Below, one piece after another: positions 1 through 5,908 of a DNA stretch of 17,005 bases (positions are counted from its first letter, which is position 1; every line of letters starts with the position of its first letter). The notes below the pieces were generated by a model. It did no database searches. It was not told the origin of the DNA and saw only the letters and a program-made list of their open reading frames with translations. Source of the DNA: Hungatella sp. UBA3147 (GTDB lineage: Bacteria; Bacillota; Clostridia; Lachnospirales; Lachnospiraceae); assembly GCA_002365025.1 (NCBI GenBank), contig DEYX01000239.1, positions 1 to 17,005 on the forward strand. Direction: 5' to 3'. Both the position numbers and the translations under genes were made by a program.

Positions 1-2
1 TG

Positions 3-1076
3 AATGCAGCATCCCCCCTTCTGGAAACCAATGTTATGATGACTCAGGGTGCTTACCAGGCTTATATCAACCTAATCGGAGTCACCCAGGAGTACATGAA
101 AAATATCCCCTTAAAGGAAGGGCAAATTCCAGAAGCGGGAAAAAGAGACTTACAGATGATTGTAGGGAATATGGTTGCCAGGAATTTTAGCAACCCTAAA
201 AGCAATCGTAACAACTATTATGACGATCCCTCCAGCATTCCTGACATTGATTTTATAAATAGGCCTATGTTTGTGATTTTTGATATGGATGCCTATTATC
301 AGTCCCAAAACGGGGGAACTGGGGAAGGCGGTGCAACCGTCAAACCGCCCAAAAAGTATCTCATACCAACGGCCGGCCTGGTGGAAGGCGGGCCGGAGGA
401 TTGGAATAACTACAGTTATAGCGTTTATGTGGATTTAGAAGCGCTAAAGTCCCAGTTAAAACAGATTTTTAAAAAGAAGCCCATTCCCAACCAGCCAACC
501 AATAAAAAGGGAAAACCCTACAACTATTTTATTTATCAGCAGGCGGTTGTGGAAGTGGATGATATGAACAATGTAACAGCGGTACAAAAAGCGATTACAG
601 ATATGGGCTTTCAGGCCAACAGCAACATGGAGTGGCTGGAGCAGTCACAGAAGCAGGCCAAGATGGTTCAGGCTCTTTTGGGAGGAATCGGAGCTGTATC
701 CCTGTTTGTGGCGGCAATTGGTATCGCCAATACCATGATGATGTCCATTTACGAAAGAACAAAGGAAATCGGAATCTTAAAGGTCCTTGGCTGCGATATG
801 AACAATATCAGGAACATGTTCCTGCTGGAGTCAGGCTTTATCGGCTTCTTAGGAGGCATAACGGGAATCATGTTCAGCTATGGGGTTTCATTCCTTATTA
901 ACAGGTTCCTTTCGGGCCGTTTTATGTCCAATATGCCTGGAGATCTTTCCAGGATTCCTCCCTGGCTTTCCCTAACAGCCGTTGGTTTTGCTGTTTTTGT
1001 AGGAATGGCCGCAGGATTTTTCCCTGCCTTAAGAGCCATGAAGCTAAGTCCTCTTGCAGCAATAAGAAATGAATAG
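3..1076 (+). CDS. MacB/FtsX-family ABC transporter permease, C-terminal part (5' end outside window)
   Basis: The reading frame is open from the first complete codon at 3, so the gene begins upstream and only its last 357 residues are visible. The visible part has a long hydrophilic, presumably extracytoplasmic region (to about 640) with an unusual Gly-rich stretch near 320-345. It is followed by a membrane segment at about 675-750, the cytoplasmic loop SIYERTKEIGILKVLGC typical of MacB/FtsX permeases, and two more membrane segments near 830-900 and 965-1035. The end, FPALRAMKLSPLAAIRNE, is the usual family C-terminus (P-A-x-R-A...L-x-P-x-x-A-L/I-R). Such proteins pair with a LolD/MacB-type ATPase and act on lipids, peptides or envelope targets; the substrate cannot be read here. 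The partner ATPase is presumably upstream. Confidence 0.88.
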   Translation, partial: NAASPLLETNVMMTQGAYQAYINLIGVTQEYMKNIPLKEGQIPEAGKRDLQMIVGNMVARNFSNPKSNRNNYYDDPSSIPDIDFINRPMFVIFDMDAYYQSQNGGTGEGGATVKPPKKYLIPTAGLVEGGPEDWNNYSYSVYVDLEALKSQLKQIFKKKPIPNQPTNKKGKPYNYFIYQQAVVEVDDMNNVTAVQKAITDMGFQANSNMEWLEQSQKQAKMVQALLGGIGAVSLFVAAIGIANTMMMSIYERTKEIGILKVLGCDMNNIRNMFLLESGFIGFLGGITGIMFSYGVSFLINRFLSGRFMSNMPGDLSRIPPWLSLTAVGFAVFVGMAAGFFPALRAMKLSPLAAIRNE

Positions 1077-1092
1077 CGGTTAAAAAAGAGGG

Positions 1093-1121
1093 TTGCATTT
1101 TTTCAGAGAATATTATATGAT
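1093..1121 (+). promoter_or_regulatory. sigma-A-type promoter of the purO-purH unit
   Basis: TTGCAT at 1093-1098 and TATGAT at 1116-1121 are separated by 17 bp. The expected start of transcription, about 1128-1130, falls exactly at the 5' edge of the ZTP aptamer, which supports the call. Confidence 0.6.
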
Positions 1122-1130
1122 GATGTACAA

Positions 1131-1204
1131 GGTACGTGCGACTGGCGGATAAGTGGATTTTCACCACGGGGAGCACGATACGTAAAAAGCCGACCGCCTG
1201 GGCA
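1131..1204 (+). promoter_or_regulatory. ZTP/ZMP riboswitch (pfl motif) aptamer
   Basis: The order of conserved pieces fits the ZTP (pfl) class: ACTGGCGGA at 1141-1149, a small GTGG/CCAC helix (1153-1156 with 1164-1167), ACGGGGAGCACG at 1166-1177, and CCGCCTGGGCA at 1194-1204. CGTGC (1135-1139) pairs with GCACG (1173-1177) as the outer helix. GGCGG (1144-1148) can form the class's pseudoknot with CCGCC (1194-1198). The ligands, ZMP (AICAR phosphate) and ZTP, are the substrate and derivative of the purine pathway encoded just downstream. The same CCGCC is needed for the terminator at 1193-1231, so ligand binding should favour read-through (an ON switch). Confidence 0.87.
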
Positions 1205-1231
1205 CCCTATGGGATGCCCAGGCGGTTTTTT
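1193..1231 (+). terminator. Riboswitch expression-platform terminator
   Basis: A perfect 12-bp stem (1193-1204 with 1215-1226), a 10-nt loop and six T (1226-1231) form an intrinsic terminator. Its left arm is the 3' strand of the ZTP aptamer, so terminator and pseudoknot exclude each other. Confidence 0.9.
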
Positions 1232-1291
1232 GCGTGAGCAGCGAGCCAAATGAGTTCATTGTGTTTTCATTCAGAAAGGAGACCAGATCTG

Positions 1292-2005
1292 ATGAGTTTG
1301 ATTTCTTTACAAGACGATTTAAAGAGTAATTCCTATCCGGGAAGAGGCATTATTATGGGAAAAACGCCGGATGGAACAAAGGCGGTTGCCGCGTATTTTA
1401 TTATGGGAAGAAGCGATAACAGCCGTAACCGCGTATTCGTAGAGGAAGGGGAAGGGATCCGTACCCAGGCCTTTGATCCCTCTAAGGTCACAGACCCCAG
1501 CCTTATTATTTACGCTCCGGTGCGGGTTATGGGGAATAAGACCATCGTGACAAACGGAGATCAGACCGATACCATTTACGAGGGAATGGATATACAGCTG
1601 ACGTTTGAACAGTCCTTACGTTGCCGGGAATTTGAACCGGATAGTCCTAATTATACACCCCGTATTTCCGGGATCATGCATATAGAAGGCGGGCGTTTCA
1701 ACTACGCCATGTCCATCATAAAGAGCAATCATGGGAATCCGGATTCCTGTAACCGTTATACCTTTGCCTATGATAATCCTGAGGCAGGTGAATCCCATTT
1801 CATTCATACCTATATGCATGATGGAAGTCCCTTGCCAAGCTTTGAAGGGGAACCAAAGCTGGCAGCGACCCTTGACGACCTTGATGAATTTACTGCCATG
1901 ATATGGGAAAGCCTCAATGAGGAGAATAAGATTTCTCTCTTTGTAAGATATATTGACATAGAATCCGGAGCTTATGAAACACGGATTGTAAATAAAAATC
2001 AATGA
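1292..2005 (+). CDS. purO: IMP cyclohydrolase, PurO family
   Basis: This encodes a 237-residue protein resembling the stand-alone IMP cyclohydrolase family (PurO, PF07826), which closes FAICAR to IMP, the last step of de novo purine synthesis in the cytoplasm. Recognisable stretches are the N-terminal [26 protein letters not shown] and the central sequence ending SGIMHIEGG. The ATG at 1292 is chosen over an upstream in-frame ATG at 1250 because GAAAGGAGA (1274-1282) lies 9 bases before it and the protein start matches the family. It ends 14 bases before the next gene, which encodes the preceding enzymatic step. Both lie behind the ZTP riboswitch. PurO is best known from archaea; many clostridia use it instead of the N-terminal domain of PurH. 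Confidence 0.9.
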   Translation: MSLISLQDDLKSNSYPGRGIIMGKTPDGTKAVAAYFIMGRSDNSRNRVFVEEGEGIRTQAFDPSKVTDPSLIIYAPVRVMGNKTIVTNGDQTDTIYEGMDIQLTFEQSLRCREFEPDSPNYTPRISGIMHIEGGRFNYAMSIIKSNHGNPDSCNRYTFAYDNPEAGESHFIHTYMHDGSPLPSFEGEPKLAATLDDLDEFTAMIWESLNEENKISLFVRYIDIESGAYETRIVNKNQ

Positions 2006-2019
2006 CAGGAGTACAAAAG

Positions 2020-3198
2020 ATGAACGAGCTGGAATTAAAATATGGCTGTAACCCGAATCAAAAGCCCTCAAGGATTTTTATGCCAGGAGGGAAAGAACTT
2101 CCAATTAAGGTCTTAAGCGGCCGGCCGGGATATATCAATTTCCTGGATGCCTTTCATGGCTGGCAGCTGGTAAAAGAATTAAAGGAAGCGACCGGCCTTC
2201 CTGCGGCGGCTTCTTTTAAACATGTGTCTCCGGCCGGCGCCGCAGTGGGACTGCCTCTTGACCGGATCCTTGCAAAGATCTACAGGGTAGAGGATATGGA
2301 AGGGCTTTCTCCCCTGGCCTGTGCCTATGCTAGGGCAAGAGGTGCCGACCGTATGTCTTCTTTTGGAGACTTCATTTCCTTGTCGGATATCTGTGATACG
2401 GATACTGCCAGAATAATCAAACGGGAAGTGTCGGATGGCGTTATCGCCCCAGGGTATGAACCGGAAGCCCTGGAAATCTTAAAGTCAAAGAAAAACGGCA
2501 ATTACAACATCATTCAAATTGACCCGGATTACCAGCCGGAGCCGCTTGAGAAAAAACAGGTTTTTGGAATTATGTTTGAGCAGGGAAGAAATGAAGAGAA
2601 GATTCATGAGGATCTTTTAAAGAACGTAGTGACAAAGAACCAGGATATCCCCCAATCAGCTAAAATTGACCTGATTATTTCTCTTATTACTTTAAAATAT
2701 ACCCAGTCCAATTCTGTCTGTTTTGCAAAGGGCGGACAAGCGATTGGGATCGGGGCTGGTCAGCAGTCCCGCATCCACTGCACAAGGCTGGCTGGAAATA
2801 AAGCGGATAACTGGTTTCTTCGCCAGGCACCACAGGTCTTGGAGCTGCCGTTTGTGGATGGCATCAGCCGTGCGGACCTGGACAATGCCATTGATGTCTA
2901 CATTGGAGAAGATTATATGGATGTTATTGCTGACGGCAGATGGGATAATATTTTCAGGGTAAAGCCAGCCGTATTTACTGGAGAAGAAAAGAAGGCCTGG
3001 CTTAGTCGGCTGACTGAGGTTTCCCTTGGATCTGATGCTTTCTTCCCATTTGGCGATAACATTGACCGAGCATACAGAAGCGGTGTAAAGTACGTGGCCC
3101 AGCCTGGGGGATCGGTCCGTGATGACCAGGTAATTGAAACCTGTGACCAATATGGGATGGCCATGGCTTTTACAGGGCTTCGTCTGTTCCATCATTAA
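2020..3198 (+). CDS. purH: AICAR formyltransferase (stand-alone PurH transformylase domain)
   Basis: This 392-residue protein corresponds to the C-terminal AICAR transformylase part of PurH. It transfers the formyl group of 10-formyl-tetrahydrofolate to AICAR, giving FAICAR for PurO. The catalytic Lys-His is in [11 protein letters not shown] (K67-H68), and the long conserved stretch from [13 protein letters not shown] to [12 protein letters not shown] is present. The N-terminal IMP cyclohydrolase domain of ordinary PurH is absent; that activity is supplied by the gene just upstream. The ATG at 2020 is preferred over one at 2002 because AGGAG (2007-2011) sits 8 bases before it and the longer reading overlaps purO. 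No terminator is visible between this gene and sigK, so read-through into sigK is possible. Confidence 0.93.
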   Translation: MNELELKYGCNPNQKPSRIFMPGGKELPIKVLSGRPGYINFLDAFHGWQLVKELKEATGLPAAASFKHVSPAGAAVGLPLDRILAKIYRVEDMEGLSPLACAYARARGADRMSSFGDFISLSDICDTDTARIIKREVSDGVIAPGYEPEALEILKSKKNGNYNIIQIDPDYQPEPLEKKQVFGIMFEQGRNEEKIHEDLLKNVVTKNQDIPQSAKIDLIISLITLKYTQSNSVCFAKGGQAIGIGAGQQSRIHCTRLAGNKADNWFLRQAPQVLELPFVDGISRADLDNAIDVYIGEDYMDVIADGRWDNIFRVKPAVFTGEEKKAWLSRLTEVSLGSDAFFPFGDNIDRAYRSGVKYVAQPGGSVRDDQVIETCDQYGMAMAFTGLRLFHH

Positions 3199-3297
3199 CG
3201 GGAAAGGAAAATAAGTACCAGCCTATATTTTTTGTAAAAGCACTTTAAAGAGAAGGGCGGCATAAAATGAGAGTAAGTAAGTTTAAGGTGGCTTTCT

Positions 3298-3579
3298 TTG
3301 AAAACTTTTCCCAAACCTTTAACTGCGCGAGAAGAACGAGAGTGTCTGGAACGATACCAGGAAGGGGATCAGGAGGCGAGAGCCACACTCATCGAGCGAA
3401 ATATGCGTCTAGTGGCACATGTGGCAAAAAAATATCAGAATACAGATTATGATATGGAAGATCTTCTTTCCGTAGGTACCATAGGACTTATAAAAGCCGT
3501 CAATACCTTTCACCCGGACAGAGGCTCCAGACTGGCCACTTATGCGGCCAAGTGTGTGGAGAATGGTATCCTATCATAG
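3298..3579 (+). CDS. sigK: Sigma-K, N-terminal segment (interrupted by skin-like element)
   Basis: This is the 5' part of the mother-cell late sporulation sigma factor. Sigma region 2 is clear: ERNMRLVAHVAKKY, EDLLSVGTIGLIKAV and SRLATYAAKCVEN, close to B. subtilis sigma-K. After Asn89 the frame enters the insertion and ends within four codons at TAG 3577-3579. The remaining protein resumes at 9233. The start is TTG 3298 with AAGGTGG (3285-3291) six bases upstream; an in-frame TAA at 3274-3276 leaves no room for a longer start. The protein therefore begins at KTFPKPL, equivalent to mature sigma-K, with no hydrophobic pro-sequence of the B. subtilis kind. CATAAAAT at 3261-3268 resembles a sigma-E -10 box but I see no matching -35. 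Unexcised, the 93-residue product lacks regions 3 and 4 and should be inactive. Confidence 0.93.
   Translation: MKTFPKPLTAREERECLERYQEGDQEARATLIERNMRLVAHVAKKYQNTDYDMEDLLSVGTIGLIKAVNTFHPDRGSRLATYAAKCVENGILS
3562..3573 (+). other. attL: left attachment core of the element
   Basis: AATG at 3562-3565, then GT, then ATCCTA at 3568-3573. The right core at 9230-9241 has AATG-AA-ATCCTA, so 10 of 12 positions agree. The B. subtilis skin core is reported as AATGA; here the fifth base is G on the left and A on the right. Crossover within AATG restores GAA (Glu90). Confidence 0.85.
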
Positions 3580-3602
3580 CGGCTCCAAACGGGGCGAAAT
3601 CA

Positions 3603-3647
3603 AGGAACCGGTGTATGCCTGCAGCAGCAGAGCATACACCGGTTCCT
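3603..3647. repeat. Perfect 16-bp inverted repeat just inside attL
   Basis: The arm at 3603-3618 is the exact reverse complement of 3632-3647, with a 13-base spacer beginning with the palindrome CTGCAG. It lies 37 bp inside the element's left end. There is no T-run after it on the plus strand and none on the minus side, so it is not a typical intrinsic terminator. It could insulate the hydrogenase operon from sigK transcription, or bind a protein near the recombination site. Confidence 0.75.
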
Positions 3648-3687
3648 GACGATTATATTACCTTTCCGCCAATAATCCCCCGGAAAA

Positions 3688-3715
3688 GAATATTTAAATT
3701 TGTCCAACATATATA
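3688..3715 (+). promoter_or_regulatory. Candidate sigma-E-type promoter of the hydrogenase operon
   Basis: GAATATT (3688-3694) fits the sigma-E -35 consensus kmATATT at every position. CATATATA (3708-3715) matches the -10 consensus CATACAhT at 6 of 8, with a 13-bp spacer (about 14 is usual). Transcription would start near 3722, ahead of the GAAGGGGG ribosome site and ATG 3751. The region is AT-rich, so chance similarity is a real risk. Confidence 0.4.
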
Positions 3716-3750
3716 TTGATAAATAACAATTTTGAGAAGGGGGCAAGGGT

Positions 3751-4212
3751 ATGGTGAAGTTAGTTGCTATCGGCAATCGTTTTATGAAGGATGACGCCAT
3801 AGCAATTAAAGCTGCCGAAATCTTGGAAGACCGGCTGATCCGCCAGGATATTCATGTGATCATTGGTGAAACCGATTTTCAAAACTGCTTTTATCTACTA
3901 AATAAGGAGGACTTTGTTTTCATCCTTGATGCACTTTCTTCCGGAGCGGAGCCGGGAAGCGTTCATCTGACCAGCCTTGAGGATGTGATGTCACAGCCAT
4001 CCTTATTCTCCATGCAGCATGATTTGAGTATGGTGGAACTCATGAAGCTATATGGCAGTCCATTTAAGGGGTACCTGATGGGCATAGAAATCTGTGAAAT
4101 CGGCTTTGGCCAGGAGCTAAGCACTGTTTTAAGGGATAAACTGCCCCAGATCTGCAGGGTAATTGAATGCGCAATAAAAAAAATCATATCGGAGGAAATC
4201 ACTAATGCATGA
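3751..4212 (+). CDS. [NiFe]-hydrogenase maturation protease (HyaD/HybD family)
   Basis: This 153-residue protein belongs to the endopeptidases that remove the C-terminal tail of the hydrogenase large subunit after nickel insertion. The hallmark N-terminus GNRFMKDDAIAIKAAEIL corresponds to the family's GN-x3-x-DD/DE-G motif. D15 or D14, D60 (in FILDALSSG) and H90 (in MQHDLS) align in position with the three nickel-sensing ligands of E. coli HybD (E16, D62, H93). Its substrate is probably the large subunit at 5909-7285, which still carries a tail after its last ligand histidine. The ATG at 3751 follows GAAGGGGG (from about 3736). It is first in the operon and overlaps the next gene by 8 bp. It is cytoplasmic, with no signal peptide. 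Confidence 0.88.
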   Translation: MVKLVAIGNRFMKDDAIAIKAAEILEDRLIRQDIHVIIGETDFQNCFYLLNKEDFVFILDALSSGAEPGSVHLTSLEDVMSQPSLFSMQHDLSMVELMKLYGSPFKGYLMGIEICEIGFGQELSTVLRDKLPQICRVIECAIKKIISEEITNA

Positions 4213-4462
4213 TACGTTCCTAAATCAAAATATATATGAAGCAATTGTCGAAATATGCGGGGAGAATTTTATTGAGAAGATTTTTTATTTGACAATTACG
4301 GTACATACAAACAGCCATATAAGTGAAGACAGCATCCATGATTATTTTTTAGAAAGAAATAATATGCTGATTGGAGACTGGACAAACATACAGGTTCTTA
4401 AACGGGAAATAGAGCCGCTTACTGCGGTAATAGATGAAATTGAAGGTGAGATATCCCAATGA
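4205..4462 (+). CDS. Small HypA-like protein lacking the zinc-binding domain
   Basis: This 85-residue protein starts MHD, like the nickel-binding Met-His-Glu/Asp N-terminus of HypA nickel chaperones, and has a HypA-like beginning (a helix, then IEKIFYLTITVHTNSHI resembling the first strand). It contains one cysteine (C18) and none of the two CxxC pairs of HypA, and at 85 residues is shorter than the usual 110 or so. Its C-terminal half, WTNIQVLKREIEPLTAVIDEIEGE, suggests a strand and a helix. It overlaps the protease gene by 8 bp and has a good ribosome site (CGGAGGAA, about 4190-4197), so it is translated with the operon. A role in nickel delivery or hydrogenase assembly is inferred from start and context. 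It could equally be an unrelated operon-specific chaperone. Confidence 0.5.
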   Translation: MHDTFLNQNIYEAIVEICGENFIEKIFYLTITVHTNSHISEDSIHDYFLERNNMLIGDWTNIQVLKREIEPLTAVIDEIEGEISQ

Positions 4463-4524
4463 GAAAGGCCTGACTCCAGCACGGCAAAAATATCAATCAT
4501 CATTTTATTATGGGAGGTTATTTC

Positions 4525-4995
4525 ATGGAATTAAATATGTTTTTGAATTATATCGGGAACTGCATCAAGCACATTAACGAGGATATAGAGAGACTACATT
4601 CCAACCAGTACAACAATAACGTTGTGTTGGATCATTTGAGCAGCGAAGTATTTATGCTGGAAAGTCATATCAAATATTTTAGCCAGTCAAGTCAAGTGGA
4701 TATGGAAGAAACACAGTATCCATATCAGAACATCCATGCAAATCAAGCGGAGGAGGAAGTTCCAAGATACTTTACCCTGGAAGAGTTATCCAGATATAAT
4801 GGAAAGAACGGAGCTCCGGCTTATGTAGCGGTAAACGGAGTGGTCTATGATGTGACAAATAATTCCGTCTGGAAAGGTGACAGCCATTTTGGCCTTAATC
4901 CCGGAAATGATTTGTCAGTTAATTTTGCAACATGTCATCCTGGTGCAATGGTACTGACCAGATTACCAATCATCGGCTATTTGGCTACAGAGTAA
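4525..4995 (+). CDS. Cytochrome b5-like heme-binding domain protein
   Basis: The protein has 156 residues from ATG 4525, chosen over ATG 4510 because GGGAGG (4512-4517) precedes it by 7 bases. Residues 1-60 are mostly helical and charged. Residues 80-153 form a cytochrome b5-like domain of the short clostridial type: RYFTLEELSRYNGKNG, AYVAVNGVVYDVTNNSVWK, then H121 and H138 (in CHPGAMVLTRLPIIGYL), the likely pair of axial heme ligands. There is no transmembrane segment or signal peptide. It sits between the maturation genes and the small-subunit gene, where other hydrogenase operons often place a cytochrome b or ferredoxin-like partner, so it is probably an electron acceptor or donor for the hydrogenase. 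Heme binding is inferred; some members of this family bind other small ligands. Confidence 0.82.
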   Translation: MELNMFLNYIGNCIKHINEDIERLHSNQYNNNVVLDHLSSEVFMLESHIKYFSQSSQVDMEETQYPYQNIHANQAEEEVPRYFTLEELSRYNGKNGAPAYVAVNGVVYDVTNNSVWKGDSHFGLNPGNDLSVNFATCHPGAMVLTRLPIIGYLATE

Positions 4996-5000
4996 AGTTG

Positions 5001-5906
5001 GTGAAACGTTTGGATTACGGAAGCTTTGAATGTCCTTATCAGGAAAGCAGGCTAAAAACAACGGAAAGTCTTGTGAACAGGGTAAGGGATGAAATCGTTG
5101 GTGAGACACGGCAAAAGCGGAATCTTGTCTGGCTTGAATTAAATGGCTGCTCTGGTAATACCATCTCCCTTTTGGACGGGCAAAATCCGGATTTTAAGTA
5201 TCTGCTCACTCAAATGACCAATTTTATATACAGCAACAGCCTGATGAATTCTTATGGAAACAAGGCCATGGATCAGTTGTTCGACGTGATAGGCAGTGAT
5301 TATATCCTTGCTGTGGAAGGTGCAGTATCTTTAAAAGACAACGGTTCTTATAACGTCATCGGCCGGCACAACGGCAGAGAGATTACCGGATATGAGGCGG
5401 TTAAAAGACTGGGAGAACAGGCGGCCCATGTGATTGCCGTGGGAGCCTGTGCTTCCCACGGAGGCGTGTCGGCAGCAAGGCCCAATCCAACTCAGTGTGT
5501 GGGAGTACAGGATGTTTTACAGAGAAAAGTGATTAAATTAACAGGCTGTCCATGCCATCCGGACTGGTTTATGGGCACTCTGGCCTATCTGATATTATAT
5601 GGGGACCCCCTGCTTGATAGCAGGGACCGTCCCTTGATGTTTTACAGCATTACCATTCACGACAGATGTCCAAGGAGATCTTATTTTGACAGCGGAATCT
5701 TTGCAACGAAGCTCGGGCAGGAAACCTGTATGTACATGATGGGCTGTAAAGGTCCGGTTACCCAGATCGACTGTCCCATTCGCCAATGGAACGGGCATGT
5801 CAACTGGCCCATAGGAGATGATTCGCCCTGCATCGGGTGTGCTCAGTTTGGATTTCCTGATGCAATGGAACCTTTTATCACCTATGACACCATGAGAGGG
5901 GAGTAA
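5001..5906 (+). CDS. [NiFe]-hydrogenase small subunit (cytoplasmic, variant proximal cluster)
   Basis: This 301-residue subunit carries the iron-sulfur chain. From GTG 5001, the medial and distal ligands match the D. gigas pattern: H220 and C223 (HDRC), C243 and C249, C258, C277 and C280 (PCIGC). For the proximal cluster, C50, C150 (GACASHGG) and C183 (TGCPCHPDW) are present, but the second Cys of the usual C-x-x-C is Asn53 (CSGN). There is an extra C185 in place of the usual Pro. The N-terminus has about 40 extra hydrophilic residues and no twin-arginine signal, so the enzyme should stay in the cytoplasm. The start is uncertain: GTG 5001 lies 5 bases after the previous stop with a weak ribosome site, and TTG 4998 or ATG 4932 (overlapping the upstream gene) are alternatives. 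Translational coupling is likely. The large-subunit gene follows after 2 bases. Confidence 0.92.
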   Translation: MKRLDYGSFECPYQESRLKTTESLVNRVRDEIVGETRQKRNLVWLELNGCSGNTISLLDGQNPDFKYLLTQMTNFIYSNSLMNSYGNKAMDQLFDVIGSDYILAVEGAVSLKDNGSYNVIGRHNGREITGYEAVKRLGEQAAHVIAVGACASHGGVSAARPNPTQCVGVQDVLQRKVIKLTGCPCHPDWFMGTLAYLILYGDPLLDSRDRPLMFYSITIHDRCPRRSYFDSGIFATKLGQETCMYMMGCKGPVTQIDCPIRQWNGHVNWPIGDDSPCIGCAQFGFPDAMEPFITYDTMRGE

Positions 5907-5908
5907 AT

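Noticed and set aside
922..1176. Minus-strand frame over the permease end and riboswitch leader
   Set aside because: It is a shadow of the permease gene and the structured leader, with no ribosome site or protein-like features.
3199..3297. Sigma-E promoter for sigK (CATAAAAT at 3261-3268)
   Set aside because: The -10-like box is good (7/8), but no -35 match lies at a suitable distance, so it was not listed as a feature; read-through from the purine unit remains possible.
3267..3452. 61-codon frame starting at ATG 3267 with a fair ribosome site, overlapping the sigK start in another frame; possible frameshifted pro-sequence
   Set aside because: It would need a +1 shift to join sigK, and its first residues (MRVSKFKVAFFEN) are not the hydrophobic pro-peptide expected. 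The TTG at 3298 has its own ribosome site and gives the familiar start.
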